Shown: positions 1 to 9,715 of the stretch, one piece after another
Numbering within the stretch: position 1 is the stretch's first letter
Layout: every line of letters begins with the position of its first letter
Assembly (NCBI RefSeq): GCF_018255755.1
Contig: NZ_CP073766.1
Location: forward strand, 7,686,501 to 7,750,500
Source: Chitinophaga sp. HK235
GTDB taxonomy: Bacteria > Bacteroidota > Bacteroidia > Chitinophagales > Chitinophagaceae
Length of the DNA stretch: 64,000 bases
Direction of reading: 5' to 3'
Translations under genes and position numbers: made by a program
Notes under the pieces: generated by a model
What the model was told of the DNA's origin: nothing
Seen by the model: the letters and a program-made list of their open reading frames with translations, nothing else
Database searches by the model: none

Positions 1-1
1 G

Positions 2-883
2 AAAGATTTCGGCGGCAGCTTCCTCAAGGAAGGTTACGTGCGCTATCAATTCAACGATAGCACGCAGGTAGACATCGGCCTTACCCAGGTTCCCTTCGGC
101 AACCTCACCTACAATTCCCACAGCTGGTTTTTTAACCTGTCCTATTATGTAGGTAAGGAAGATGATTATGATATGGGCATAAAGTTCCAGCGCCGCAGCA
201 ACCGCTGGTTATATCAACTGGCTTTCTTTAAAAATGCAGAAGAGCTCAATTTCGGGGATAAGTCTGAAACAGACCCCGGCCGCTATTCCTACGATGTGGC
301 CGGCCGCAATAAGGAAGTCAACCAGGGAAATGCCCGCGTGGAATATTTCCTGCATAAAAACAATAGTATAGGCGCTTCTGTTATGCTGGGGGGACTCTAC
401 AACATCCCCTCCGGAAACATGGGCAGCCACTGGGCTGCTGCCATACATAGCAACCTCAACATGGATCGATGGAACCTCAAACTCCAGTCTATGTACTACC
501 GCTACAACGTGGCCGATTCAGCACAGCTGGCTAACTATATAGACATGGCCGCCTATGGCGCTGCCTACCGCGTGGCTGCAGAAGCTTTTCTGCACACCGT
601 ATCACTTTCATACACGCAGCCTGTACACTGGGGGCCCATCAGCACACTCACTTTTTATAACGACTACTCCTATATGCAGAAGCCGGCCAGCGGATTTCAA
701 AACTCTCAGATGAACGTACTCGGCTGTATGATTACCGCCGGCCATGTGTTCTCTTATCTCGACTGGGCCGCCGGAAAAAATCATCCCTGGCTTGGGCCGG
801 TATGGAATGAAGCACTCGCCACCGGTACCCCGGATGCCCGCTGGCACAGCCGTCTTAACCTGAACATCGGGTACTATTTCTGA
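2..883 (+). CDS. Outer-membrane beta-barrel (porin-like) protein, 5' end outside window
   Basis: The reading frame is open from base 2, so the gene starts before the window; the GTG at 38 is internal. The visible 293 residues are rich in alternating aromatic strands (for example WFFNLSYYVG, LTFYNDYSYM) and end in GYYF, a terminal aromatic typical of outer-membrane barrels. No specific porin family could be assigned. The stop lies 38 bases before the betaine ABC ATPase gene on the same strand, so it may be the outer-membrane entry component of that operon; this is inference from position only. Confidence 0.7.
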   Translation, partial: KDFGGSFLKEGYVRYQFNDSTQVDIGLTQVPFGNLTYNSHSWFFNLSYYVGKEDDYDMGIKFQRRSNRWLYQLAFFKNAEELNFGDKSETDPGRYSYDVAGRNKEVNQGNARVEYFLHKNNSIGASVMLGGLYNIPSGNMGSHWAAAIHSNLNMDRWNLKLQSMYYRYNVADSAQLANYIDMAAYGAAYRVAAEAFLHTVSLSYTQPVHWGPISTLTFYNDYSYMQKPASGFQNSQMNVLGCMITAGHVFSYLDWAAGKNHPWLGPVWNEALATGTPDARWHSRLNLNIGYYF

Positions 884-921
884 TATACGCACCATGCGTC
901 TTTCGTAAACCTAAAAACAAG

Positions 922-2127
922 ATGATGCCTAAACTGAAAATAGAAAACCTCACCCTTATCTTCGGTCGTGAACAGCATGAAGCGCTGCAACTACTGGAGC
1001 AGGGGAAGTCCAAAGCAGAAATACTGGACCGCACCGGCAGCACCGTGGCGGTCAAAAACGCCTCCTTCGATATCGAAGCTGGTGAATTCTTTGTGATCAT
1101 GGGCCTCTCCGGCAGTGGTAAATCCAGCCTCCTCCGCTGCCTCAACCGCCTGATTGAGCCCAGTGCCGGCAATGTCATGCTCAATGGCGTAGATATCACC
1201 GCACTGCCCGATGCTGCACTGCAGGAAGTACGCCGTAAGGAAATATCCATGGTATTCCAGAAGTTCGGACTCCTGCCACATCGAACCGTCCTGGAAAACG
1301 TAGCCTTCGGACTGGAGCTGCAAGGCATACCTGCGGCCGAACGCCTCGAAAAGGCACGTAATGTGACCAGCCTCGTAGGTTTGAAAGGCTATGAAAACAT
1401 GCTGCCATCCGAATTGTCCGGTGGTATGCAACAGCGGGTGGGCCTGGCACGTGCGCTCGCCAACGACCCCGAAGTACTCCTCATGGACGAAGCCTTCTCC
1501 GCCCTCGATCCCCTCATCCGCACCCAAATGCAGGATGAACTGCTCGATCTGCAGGAGAAAATGCATAAGACGATCGTCTTCATCACCCACGACCTCGATG
1601 AAGCCATCCGCCTCGGCGACCGCATCGCCATTATGAAAGACGGAGAAGTCATTCAGATCGGTACACCGGAAGAAATACTTACGGCACCGGCCAACGATTA
1701 CGTCAGCTCTTTCGTGGAAAAGGTAGACCGCAAGGCTATCATCACTGCATCCTCTCTGATGGACACCAAGCCCACTATGGCCGTATTCCGTAAAGACGGT
1801 CCTGAAGGAAGCCTCCGTAAAATGAGAGCCACTGGCCTCGACATCCTTCCGGCCGTCACCATCGATAAACATTTCCTCGGTTTTGTTTACCTGCGTGAAG
1901 TACTCGAAGTGAAAAAACGCGGTGATAAAACCATCGAAGCCGCCATCCATCGTGATGTGCCCGTGGCAAACCCCGATATGACCGTAGAACAAATGCTACC
2001 CTTTATCGCGGAAACCGATAAACCCGTGGCGGTAGTGAACCCCGACAATAACAAGCTTCTGGGGCTTATTTCCCAGACTTCCCTGATTATCGAAACTACC
2101 GGTAGTCAGGCTAACACACAAGCATAA
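922..2127 (+). CDS. opuAA: Glycine betaine/choline ABC transporter, ATP-binding subunit
   Basis: Energises import of quaternary-ammonium osmoprotectants at the inner membrane. The 401 residues have the ProV/OpuAA layout: an N-terminal extension, Walker A GLSGSGKSS at 61-69, signature LSGGM at 166-170, Walker B VLLMDE at 186-191, the switch region ITHD, and two C-terminal CBS-like repeats from about 280 to 395. In this family the CBS pair senses ionic strength. Two ATGs are adjacent (922 and 925); either may start. It is followed after 12 bases by the permease gene and 0.9 kb later by the binding protein, forming a complete importer. Confidence 0.95.
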   Translation: MMPKLKIENLTLIFGREQHEALQLLEQGKSKAEILDRTGSTVAVKNASFDIEAGEFFVIMGLSGSGKSSLLRCLNRLIEPSAGNVMLNGVDITALPDAALQEVRRKEISMVFQKFGLLPHRTVLENVAFGLELQGIPAAERLEKARNVTSLVGLKGYENMLPSELSGGMQQRVGLARALANDPEVLLMDEAFSALDPLIRTQMQDELLDLQEKMHKTIVFITHDLDEAIRLGDRIAIMKDGEVIQIGTPEEILTAPANDYVSSFVEKVDRKAIITASSLMDTKPTMAVFRKDGPEGSLRKMRATGLDILPAVTIDKHFLGFVYLREVLEVKKRGDKTIEAAIHRDVPVANPDMTVEQMLPFIAETDKPVAVVNPDNNKLLGLISQTSLIIETTGSQANTQA

Positions 2128-2139
2128 ACGAAAAATTGT

Positions 2140-2970
2140 ATGATTAAAATCGGAAAATATATTGAACAGTTCATTAATTGGCTCACACACAATTTCGGCC
2201 CCTTCTTCAAGGTGGTGAAATCTGGTGTGGAATCAATGGTGGACGGTGTTTTATGGCTGTTCTCCTTTCTGCCCTTTTATGTGGTCATCGCCCTGCTGGC
2301 TGTACTGGCCTGGAGAAGGGCAGGGTGGGGCGTAGGAGTGGTTACCGCACTGGGACTGACGCTCATCTATTCAATGGGATACTGGGTGCCTACGATGGAA
2401 ACCCTCTCCCTGATACTCGTATCTGCCTTTATTGCTCTCCTGATAGGTATTCCCTTGGGTATATGGGCCGCCAGAAGCCAAACAGCCGGTAAGGTGATGC
2501 GTCCGCTGATGGACTTTATGCAAACGATGCCGGCCTTCGTATACCTGATACCGGCGGTACTTTTCTTCGGACTGGGGAAAGTACCGGGCGTATTTGCCAC
2601 TATCATCTTTGCGATGCCTCCGGCCGTAAGGCTTACCACCCTGGGTATCAGCCAGGTGCCGGAAGATATTGTGGAAGCTACCCGCTCTTTTGGGGCTACA
2701 CCCCGGCAGTTGCTGTTTAAAGTAGAGCTGCCCCTGGCGCTGCCTACTATCCTGGCTGGGGTCAACCAAACCATTATGATGTCGTTGTCAATGGTGGTTA
2801 TCTCCGCTATGATTGCCGCCGGCGGTCTGGGAGAAACAGTGCTCAAAGGCATCACACAGCTGAAAATCGGCCTGGGCTTTGAAGGTGGTATCGCGGTGGT
2901 GATACTGGCCATCATCCTGGATCGTATCACACAGTCATTCGGTAAAAGGAAACAGAAAGAAAAACGCTAA
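2140..2970 (+). CDS. opuAB: Glycine betaine/choline ABC transporter, permease subunit
   Basis: The membrane channel of the betaine importer. The 276-residue protein has several hydrophobic helices and the typical binding-protein-dependent permease segment. The EAA-like loop lies in VEATRSFGATPRQLLFKVEL, which contacts the ATPase. Length and helix pattern match ProW/OpuAB. The gene sits 12 bases after the ATPase and 10 bases before the substrate-binding protein, so the three are surely one transcript. Confidence 0.94.
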   Translation: MIKIGKYIEQFINWLTHNFGPFFKVVKSGVESMVDGVLWLFSFLPFYVVIALLAVLAWRRAGWGVGVVTALGLTLIYSMGYWVPTMETLSLILVSAFIALLIGIPLGIWAARSQTAGKVMRPLMDFMQTMPAFVYLIPAVLFFGLGKVPGVFATIIFAMPPAVRLTTLGISQVPEDIVEATRSFGATPRQLLFKVELPLALPTILAGVNQTIMMSLSMVVISAMIAAGGLGETVLKGITQLKIGLGFEGGIAVVILAIILDRITQSFGKRKQKEKR

Positions 2971-2980
2971 AAACAGACAT

Positions 2981-3826
2981 ATGAAAAAAATCTTCATCCT
3001 CGGACTGGCAGCAGTCATGCTTGTCCTGGCCGCCTGTCAGCAGAACGGGAACCAGAGCGAAAAAAGAATAACCATCGGATATGTTAACTGGGCAGAAGGC
3101 GTGGCAATGACTCAGCTGGCCAAACACCTGCTGCAGGAGAAAGGTTATACGGTTACCCTTAAAAATGCAGACGTAGCACCCATCTTCGCTGCCGTGGCTG
3201 GTGGCGATGCAGACGTGTTCCTCGATGCATGGATGCCCGTTACCCATAAAACCTACATGCAAACATTCGGCGACAAAATCACCGTGCTCAATACAAACTA
3301 CGACAGTGCCAGAATAGGACTGGTAGTGCCCGACTATGTGAAAGCTCGCACTATCGAAGACCTGGCCAAAGAAAAAGCCTCCTTCGGCGGTAAAGTAGTA
3401 GGCATCGATGCCGGTGCCGGTATCATGACCAAAGCTGAAGATGCTATCCGCGAATACAACCTGGGCTACCAGTTGCAGTCATCCAGCGAAGCGGCCATGA
3501 TGGCTACCCTGAAGAAAAGCATCGATGAAAAGCTGCCAATAGTGGTTACCGGATGGGAACCCCATCATATGTTTGCACGATTTAAACTTCGTTTCCTGGA
3601 AGATCCCAAAAAAGTATTTGGCGAAACAGAAAAGATTCAAACGATCGCCAACAGTGAATTTACGGTGAAGGACACCACTGCAGTCAACTTCTTCCGGAAA
3701 TTCAAACTGAACAGTGAACAACTGAGCTCACTGATGAACGTGATGGCAGACGCAGACGGAAAAGAAGATGTTGCTATCAAAAAATGGATCAGCGAGCACA
3801 AAGCACTCGTGAAAGAATGGATGTAA
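2981..3826 (+). CDS. opuAC: Glycine betaine/choline-binding lipoprotein of ABC transporter
   Basis: Captures the substrate and delivers it to the permease. A lipoprotein signal peptide with lipobox LAAC gives an acylated Cys19. The mature part (281 residues in total) has the OpuAC fold signatures with tryptophans in VNWAEG, FLDAWMP and TGWEPH. Known family members use such tryptophans as an aromatic cage around the trimethylammonium group. It is the last gene of the betaine operon and is followed by a hairpin at 3904-3923. Confidence 0.94.
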   Translation: MKKIFILGLAAVMLVLAACQQNGNQSEKRITIGYVNWAEGVAMTQLAKHLLQEKGYTVTLKNADVAPIFAAVAGGDADVFLDAWMPVTHKTYMQTFGDKITVLNTNYDSARIGLVVPDYVKARTIEDLAKEKASFGGKVVGIDAGAGIMTKAEDAIREYNLGYQLQSSSEAAMMATLKKSIDEKLPIVVTGWEPHHMFARFKLRFLEDPKKVFGETEKIQTIANSEFTVKDTTAVNFFRKFKLNSEQLSSLMNVMADADGKEDVAIKKWISEHKALVKEWM

Positions 3827-3844
3827 TGAATGTTTTGAAACAAC

Positions 3845-3930
3845 ATAGCCCAGGGCTTTAGCCCATTTCCGGCCTCCTTCCCAAGTAGTTTGATCCAATA
3901 TAGCCCAGGGCTTTAGCCCTGGGATTTTTA
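3845..3930. repeat. Two copies of a 20-base intergenic repeat, second forms terminator-like hairpin
   Basis: The string atagcccagggctttagccc occurs at 3845-3864 and again at 3900-3919. The second copy continues to give an 8-bp perfect hairpin (cccagggc, loop ttta, gccctggg, 3904-3923) followed by attttt, which can end the betaine operon. A related hairpin (ccagggc-ttcg-gccctgg) lies at 38252-38275, so this looks like a small repeated intergenic element that also serves as a terminator. Confidence 0.75.
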
Positions 3931-6258
3931 AATGATCAGCTGCTGCTGATTTCTGAAGATGGTCAGATTCACTGGCCAGCTATTACCACGGGCCATGATT
4001 GCCAGCAGCGCCGCTACGTTAGGTACCGGTGTAGTACCTGCTTTTAAGATCACATCTCCTGCCTGCAAGTGATACCTGAAGCTGGCCGGTACACTTACTA
4101 CATATACACCGTTGTTGTCAGGTAAACCGGCTGCAGAGCGCTCTCCCAGTGTTTCAATATTTTTGATCCGGGCACCGCTCCAGTTGGTGGTGGCTGATGA
4201 CAACAGGTGTTGCTGTGCCAGCACTGGCAGCGGTGCCTTTTTCGCAAGCCGCCGAAGTTGCGGAGATACAACACCAAAACTATCCATGCGGAAATTATGA
4301 AAACCTGTCCGTAAAGCAGGAGAGGACGGTATTACGCGATAATCCCCGCCTAAAGGGTTTACAAAACCAGGGCTGCCTGCGAGAGAATGTTTGTCGGTGC
4401 CGGAAGGCATGGCAGCACTGTCAGGAAAACAGTTATAATCGATCTCATCGCCCCAATACCGGATACCAATAGGTTTATAAGCTGCCGTTACAAGGTTGTG
4501 GCGGAAAACATCATGACTGTTGGCAAACCATACATGCGGATGAAAGGAATTGTTGAGGATTACATTGTTTTCTACTGTTCTGTAAAAACCTTCCCGCAGT
4601 TTTAATCCGCCGTTAAGACATACGTTGTTGTAAATATGATAGTTGGTGGAACCATCGTCCAGGTCTATGTCCCAGCCGTGATCACAGCGGAAGCGGTTGT
4701 CGTGCAGGCGGATGGTATGAATCGCATCCAGTCTGATCAGCCAGGGATGGGCTGCCACAAGACTATCCATGATCTGGCGGTCGGGATGCCAGTAGCGGTC
4801 CCGGCCCCAGGAGTTAAAAGCACCGTGGTCGCCGGTTTCCAGTACCGTATTAAATACATCATTGTATGCAATCTCATGCCCGCCCCAGGTACCTTCACTC
4901 ACGTTGATGCCTGCACGTGGTACATCATATATAGTATTGTGTGATACCGTGATGTTCATGGCCATCGACAACTGTATGCCGGCAGTCTGTTTTTCGATGG
5001 TGCCGGTACGGTAGATCAGATTATCGTATGCGATGCAGGAGTCCGGATAATGGCTTGTTTGCGGCCCGGAAACGGTGTCAATGGATGCCAGCGGTTGTGA
5101 CTGGTTGTACTCAAACAGTGGTGAACGCACAGCATCGGGGTTACCTACAAAGCAGATACCGCTGCCGCCTGCATCATGAATATGGCATCCGGAGATCAGC
5201 GTATGCCGGTTGTAATTACTTACAAATACGGCGTTACCGCCATTGTGGTCAAACTCACAGGCCCGGATGCTACAGTTTTCTGTGCCGTCCAGCAAAACGG
5301 TACCGCCGCGATAGATGGTCCAGTCGCTGCGTAGCAGCGGTTCCCGTGTATCCATAAACGTGGGAGCCGTATGAGCAAAACGGAGTCCTGTTATCGCTGC
5401 ATTCCTTACCGGAGCTCCGGCTGTACCTTTCAGGGCAATTACCGTAGGTAGCCGGGAAACCACCACCCTGGCGGAAGACAGCCGGGTACCGGGAGCTGGT
5501 TTATAATACAGTGTTTTATGTGGTTGGTCGTAATACCATTCGCGGACGGTATCCAGTTCTTCAAAAATATTCTCTACAAACCGGTGCTGGGGGTGCATGC
5601 CCATCTGCCGGTTATTCTGATAGCCTCCTTCCAGCTGAAGCGTGAGGTCGGGATTGACGCCCTTGATACGATAATGATAGCCGCCCCATTCTCCTTTATG
5701 TAAGGCATGTACATAACCACCTTCCGGATGCTGCCATGTTTTAACTCTTTCAGGGCTGAGAGCGTCTGCAGCGCTGCCATTATAATGACGGGCACTGCTG
5801 TCGTAGTTGGGATAGCGGGCACGTATCTGCAGCTCATCGTTGATATATAATTGATCGAAGGTATAGGGCAGGTCCAGCGTGGCCTTGTAAATACCATTCT
5901 TCCAAAGGCTCCATTTTACCTGTATGGGCTGCCCTCCGCTTAAAGTGACCTTGTCTTCGGGATGAAGTTTGCTGAATAAAATATGTCCCTCTCCGTTAGT
6001 CAACGCTGGCGTAATCACCAGGGTGGTATCAAAATAATAGTTCCCTGGTTCAATAAATACTACAGAGAGTTTTTTATCGGGATACTGGGCTCGTTTCCGG
6101 ACCAGCGCTTGTTGTAAGTCGGCCGGCGTATATGCATTGCCGTGTTTTTTGGTGCTTACCCGCACCAGTATGGTGTCTTTCCTGATCTGTTCCTGCGCGC
6201 TGATAGTTTGGGTACTCCATACCGCCAGTAGCAGGGCATGGGCTAGAAATGTTTTCAT
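3928..6258 (-). CDS. Secreted right-handed beta-helix protein with C-terminal PDZ-like domain
   Basis: A 776-residue secreted protein of unknown substrate. The ATG at 6258 is preferred over the TTG at 6273 because it gives a clean signal peptide (MKTFLAHALLLAVWSTQTISA). Residues of about 280-620 contain repeated short strands with motifs such as RACEFDHNGGNAVFV, ISGCHIHDAGGSGICFVG and VSHNTIYDVPRAGINVS, the hallmark of pectate-lyase-like parallel beta-helices. The last 90 residues (GVYVVSV to LQAGDVILKAGTTPV) resemble a PDZ domain. Many such proteins act on polysaccharides, but no catalytic residues were assigned. It is monocistronic and convergent with the betaine operon. Confidence 0.85.
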   Translation of the reverse strand: MKTFLAHALLLAVWSTQTISAQEQIRKDTILVRVSTKKHGNAYTPADLQQALVRKRAQYPDKKLSVVFIEPGNYYFDTTLVITPALTNGEGHILFSKLHPEDKVTLSGGQPIQVKWSLWKNGIYKATLDLPYTFDQLYINDELQIRARYPNYDSSARHYNGSAADALSPERVKTWQHPEGGYVHALHKGEWGGYHYRIKGVNPDLTLQLEGGYQNNRQMGMHPQHRFVENIFEELDTVREWYYDQPHKTLYYKPAPGTRLSSARVVVSRLPTVIALKGTAGAPVRNAAITGLRFAHTAPTFMDTREPLLRSDWTIYRGGTVLLDGTENCSIRACEFDHNGGNAVFVSNYNRHTLISGCHIHDAGGSGICFVGNPDAVRSPLFEYNQSQPLASIDTVSGPQTSHYPDSCIAYDNLIYRTGTIEKQTAGIQLSMAMNITVSHNTIYDVPRAGINVSEGTWGGHEIAYNDVFNTVLETGDHGAFNSWGRDRYWHPDRQIMDSLVAAHPWLIRLDAIHTIRLHDNRFRCDHGWDIDLDDGSTNYHIYNNVCLNGGLKLREGFYRTVENNVILNNSFHPHVWFANSHDVFRHNLVTAAYKPIGIRYWGDEIDYNCFPDSAAMPSGTDKHSLAGSPGFVNPLGGDYRVIPSSPALRTGFHNFRMDSFGVVSPQLRRLAKKAPLPVLAQQHLLSSATTNWSGARIKNIETLGERSAAGLPDNNGVYVVSVPASFRYHLQAGDVILKAGTTPVPNVAALLAIMARGNSWPVNLTIFRNQQQLII

Positions 6259-6445
6259 CCACACAATATACAATGTTGTGGCTGCGGGGTTAATGCAATT
6301 TTAGCAGTTAATGGGCTTATCTTCTGCTAAAAATGCAGAAAGCTTCTGCGTAATATGTCATAATTTCCGGAAAACAACATTGGTTCAGGGTTTGTTAATA
6401 AGAAAGCACGTTTGTGATCACTAAAAAGGAGAAAAATAATAACAT

Positions 6446-9046
6446 ATGAATTTGAATAATTTCACTATAAAATCACAGGAAATATTACAACAGGCACAGC
6501 AGCTGGCATTCAACAACCAGAACCAGGCCATTGAAACGGGACATATACTGAAAGCGCTGCTGGAAGATAATGACAGCCCCGTAGAGTACCTGCTGAAAAA
6601 AAATGCAGTGAACACCTCGCTGCTTAATACCAAAGTAAATGAGCTGCTGCTGAAGTACCCTAAAATGGTAAGTGGTGAAGCCGGACAGGTACTAAGCCGT
6701 GATGCCAACAATGCATTGCTGCGCGCCGGTGCTGGTATCAAGGAGTTTAAAGATGAATTTGTAAGCGTGGAACACCTGCTGCTGGCTATTTTAGGAGGTA
6801 GCGATGATACAGCTAAACTGCTGAAAGATGCAGGTCTTACTGAAAAAGGCCTCAAGGCTGCCATCAAGGAATTACGTAAGGGCGAAACCGTTAGTTCACA
6901 ATCCGGTGGCACCCAGTTCAATACATTACAGAAATACGCCAAAAACCTTAACGAGCTGGCCCGCGAAGGTAAGCTCGACCCGGTGATAGGACGCGATGAA
7001 GAAATACGCAGAACACTGCATATCCTCTCCCGCAGATCTAAAAACAATCCTATCCTCGTGGGTGAACCCGGTGTAGGTAAAACCGCTATCGTAGAAGGTC
7101 TGGCACATCGTATCCTCAATGGAGACGTGCCGGAAAACCTGAAATCAAAAACCATCTATGGCCTCGATATGGGCGCGCTCATGGCGGGTGCCAAATACCG
7201 CGGTGAATTTGAAGAAAGGCTGAAAGCAGTCGTGAAGGAAGTGACCGACAGCGATGGAGATATCATCCTCTTTATTGATGAGATCCACACCCTGATTGGT
7301 GCCGGTGCCATGGAAGGCGCTATGGATGCTGCCAATATTCTCAAACCGGCGCTGGCCCGCGGGGAGCTCCGTGCAATTGGTGCTACCACTCTCAACGAAT
7401 ATCAGAAATATTTCGAGAAAGATAAAGCCCTGGAACGCCGCTTCCAGAAGGTAATAGTAGATGAGCCCAGTGTGGAAGATGCTATCTCCATCTTGCGTGG
7501 CCTGAAAGAAAGATACGAAAGCCACCACCACGTGCTCATCAAAGACGAAGCCATCATCGCTGCGGTAGAATTATCACACCGCTATATCACTGATCGTTTC
7601 CTGCCGGACAAAGCCATCGACCTGATCGATGAAAGTGCTGCCAAACTGAGACTGGAAATGAACTCCATGCCGGAAGAACTGGATGAACTGGAAAGAAGAA
7701 TCCGTCAGCTCGAAATCGAAAAAGAAGCGATCAAAAGAGAAAATGATGAAGACAAACTGCGTGAACTGAGTGAAGAAATAGCCCGCCTCAGCGAAGAAAG
7801 AAATACTTTCAAAGCCAAATGGCAGGCCGAAAAAGAAGTGGTAGACAAAATCCAGGCTGCTAAATCAGCTATCGAAAACCTGAAGCTGGAAGCCGAACAG
7901 GCCGAACGTAATGGTGATTTTGGACGCGTAGCTGAAATCCGCTATGGTAAGGTGAAAGAACAGGAAAAACTGGTACACGATCTTTCTGAAGAGCTGAGTA
8001 AAATATCCGAGCATAATAAACGTCTTCTTAAAGAAGAAGTCGATGCGGAAGACATCGCGGAAAATGTGGCCAAGGCAACCGGTATCCCGGTATCTAAAAT
8101 GATGCAGAGTGAAAAAGACAAACTGCTGCATCTCGAAGAAGAGCTGCACAACCGCGTAGTAGGACAGGAAGAAGCGATCATCGCAGTGTCTGATGCGATC
8201 CGCCGCAGCCGTGCCGGTCTGCAGGACCCGCGCCGTCCGATAGGTTCCTTTATCTTCCTCGGTACTACCGGTGTGGGTAAAACAGAGCTGGCCAAAGCAC
8301 TGGCAGAGTACCTCTTTGATGACGATCAGATGATGACACGCATCGATATGAGTGAATACCAGGAAAAACATTCTGTGAGCCGCCTTGTGGGCGCTCCTCC
8401 GGGATATGTAGGTTACGATGAAGGTGGTCAGCTGACAGAAGCCGTGCGCCGCAAACCCTACTCTGTAGTATTGCTCGACGAAATTGAAAAAGCGCATCCC
8501 GATACCTTTAACATCTTGTTACAGGTGCTGGATGATGGCCGTCTGACAGACAACAAAGGCCGTGTGGTGAACTTCAAAAACACCATCATCATCATGACCA
8601 GCAATATGGGAAGCCATATCATCCAGGAAAACTTTGAAAATATCAACGACTCCAACCGTGAGGAGATAGTAGACAAAACCAAAGAAGAGGTAATGGCGCT
8701 GCTGAAAACAACCATACGGCCAGAGTTCCTGAACAGGGTCGATGAAGTGATCATGTTCCAGCCATTGATGAGAGATGAGATTAAAGGAATAATTAACATT
8801 CAATTACAACAGCTCAAGGACATGGTGGCTAAAAATGGCATGATATTGGAATTTTCTAATTATGCTTTGGAATATCTTTCTGTTCAGGGTTACGATCCGC
8901 AGTTTGGTGCAAGGCCACTGAAAAGACTGATCCAGAAAGAGATCATCAACCTGCTGAGCAAAAAGATCCTGGCAGGAGATATTGATAAATCAAAGCCCGT
9001 GCTGATCGATGTGTTCGACGGCGTGGTAGTAATAAGAAACAAATAA
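6446..9046 (+). CDS. clpB: ATP-dependent disaggregase ClpB
   Basis: A cytoplasmic AAA+ chaperone that pulls polypeptides out of aggregates together with DnaK. The 866 residues match the family length: an N-terminal Clp repeat domain at 1-150, first nucleotide-binding domain with Walker A GEPGVGKT from 206, a charged coiled-coil middle domain at about 400-530 (a ClpB rather than ClpA/C feature), and a second ATPase domain with Walker A GTTGVGKT from 606. ATG at 6446 has an AGGAG-like site at 6427-6431. It is transcribed alone and ends in a strong terminator. Confidence 0.98.
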   Translation: MNLNNFTIKSQEILQQAQQLAFNNQNQAIETGHILKALLEDNDSPVEYLLKKNAVNTSLLNTKVNELLLKYPKMVSGEAGQVLSRDANNALLRAGAGIKEFKDEFVSVEHLLLAILGGSDDTAKLLKDAGLTEKGLKAAIKELRKGETVSSQSGGTQFNTLQKYAKNLNELAREGKLDPVIGRDEEIRRTLHILSRRSKNNPILVGEPGVGKTAIVEGLAHRILNGDVPENLKSKTIYGLDMGALMAGAKYRGEFEERLKAVVKEVTDSDGDIILFIDEIHTLIGAGAMEGAMDAANILKPALARGELRAIGATTLNEYQKYFEKDKALERRFQKVIVDEPSVEDAISILRGLKERYESHHHVLIKDEAIIAAVELSHRYITDRFLPDKAIDLIDESAAKLRLEMNSMPEELDELERRIRQLEIEKEAIKRENDEDKLRELSEEIARLSEERNTFKAKWQAEKEVVDKIQAAKSAIENLKLEAEQAERNGDFGRVAEIRYGKVKEQEKLVHDLSEELSKISEHNKRLLKEEVDAEDIAENVAKATGIPVSKMMQSEKDKLLHLEEELHNRVVGQEEAIIAVSDAIRRSRAGLQDPRRPIGSFIFLGTTGVGKTELAKALAEYLFDDDQMMTRIDMSEYQEKHSVSRLVGAPPGYVGYDEGGQLTEAVRRKPYSVVLLDEIEKAHPDTFNILLQVLDDGRLTDNKGRVVNFKNTIIIMTSNMGSHIIQENFENINDSNREEIVDKTKEEVMALLKTTIRPEFLNRVDEVIMFQPLMRDEIKGIINIQLQQLKDMVAKNGMILEFSNYALEYLSVQGYDPQFGARPLKRLIQKEIINLLSKKILAGDIDKSKPVLIDVFDGVVVIRNK

Positions 9047-9085
9047 TTCAAGCAATTCTAAATACGACGATACATAGTTAACGAT

Positions 9086-9114
9086 AAACCCCGCGATTCT
9101 TCGCGGGGTTTTTT
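9086..9114 (+). terminator. Intrinsic terminator of clpB
   Basis: A perfect hairpin with stem aaaccccgcga (9086-9096), loop ttct, and tcgcggggttt followed by a T-run to 9114. It lies 40 bases after the clpB stop. Confidence 0.93.
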
Positions 9115-9157
9115 ATGCCTTCTTTTCGGTAAATTTGAATGAATCAATATTTAAATC

Positions 9158-9637
9158 ATGATTGGTGAAAGGGAAAAAAAATTCATGCAGCATGCAATAG
9201 CATTGTCCCGCAGGGGAATGGAGCAGGGAGATGGTGGTCCGTTTGGGTCTATCGTAGTAAAGGGGGATGAAATTATCGGGGAAGGGTGGAATCAGGTACT
9301 GTGCGAAAATGATCCCACGGCACATGCAGAAGTAATGGCTATCCGGGATGCCTGTAAGAAGTTGGGCACCTTTCAGTTGACAGACTGCGAAATCTATACC
9401 TCCTGTGAGCCATGCCCCATGTGTCTGGGCGCTATTTACTGGGCCAGGCCATCCAGGGTGTATTATGCCAATACCAAAGAAGACGCGGCAGCCATCAACT
9501 TTGACGATTCATTTATCTACCGGGAAATCACAGTGCCACATGAAGAAAAAAAAATCCCGCTGATCGAACTGCAGGACGAAGAAGCATTGAAAGTATTTCA
9601 GCAATGGGTGGGGATGAATAATAGGACACTGCATTGA
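9158..9637 (+). CDS. guaD: Guanine deaminase (cytidine-deaminase fold)
   Basis: Converts guanine to xanthine and ammonia in purine salvage. The 159-residue protein carries the zinc-deaminase signature HAE at 56-58 (His56 ligand, Glu58 proton shuttle) and CEPCPMC with Cys86 and Cys89 as the other zinc ligands. The stretch CLGAIYWARP and the C-terminal FDDSFIYREI segment are typical of the bacillary GuaD type rather than the tRNA-adenosine deaminase TadA, which is the main alternative. It is a single gene, convergent with the sigma/anti-sigma cluster. Confidence 0.85.
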   Translation: MIGEREKKFMQHAIALSRRGMEQGDGGPFGSIVVKGDEIIGEGWNQVLCENDPTAHAEVMAIRDACKKLGTFQLTDCEIYTSCEPCPMCLGAIYWARPSRVYYANTKEDAAAINFDDSFIYREITVPHEEKKIPLIELQDEEALKVFQQWVGMNNRTLH

Positions 9638-9641
9638 TGGT

Positions 9642-9708
9642 ATGATTTATTGATTTACGATATTTTGATAGGACGGAAAAATCAATAAATCATAAATCAA
9701 TAAATCGT
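9642..9708. repeat. AT-rich inverted repeat between convergent genes
   Basis: Arms atgatttattgattt (9642-9656) and aaatcaataaatcat (9679-9693) are perfect 15-bp complements with a 22-base loop. A further copy of aaatcaataaatc starts at 9694, in direct orientation to that at 9679. It separates guaD from the anti-sigma gene and could act as a bidirectional terminator. Similar AT-rich arms occur at 14822-14897 and 34480-34630. Confidence 0.7.
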
Positions 9709-9715
9709 AGGTCCG

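Noticed and set aside
991..1992. A 333-codon open frame antisense to opuAA
   Set aside because: It lies wholly opposite a well-supported ATPase gene, has no recognisable domain, and similar antisense frames occur opposite many GC-richer genes here.
6360..6445. Possible heat-shock promoter before clpB (tttg and cacgtttg boxes)
   Set aside because: The boxes deviate from the Bacteroidota consensus in both sequence and spacing, and no inverted-repeat heat-shock operator is present.
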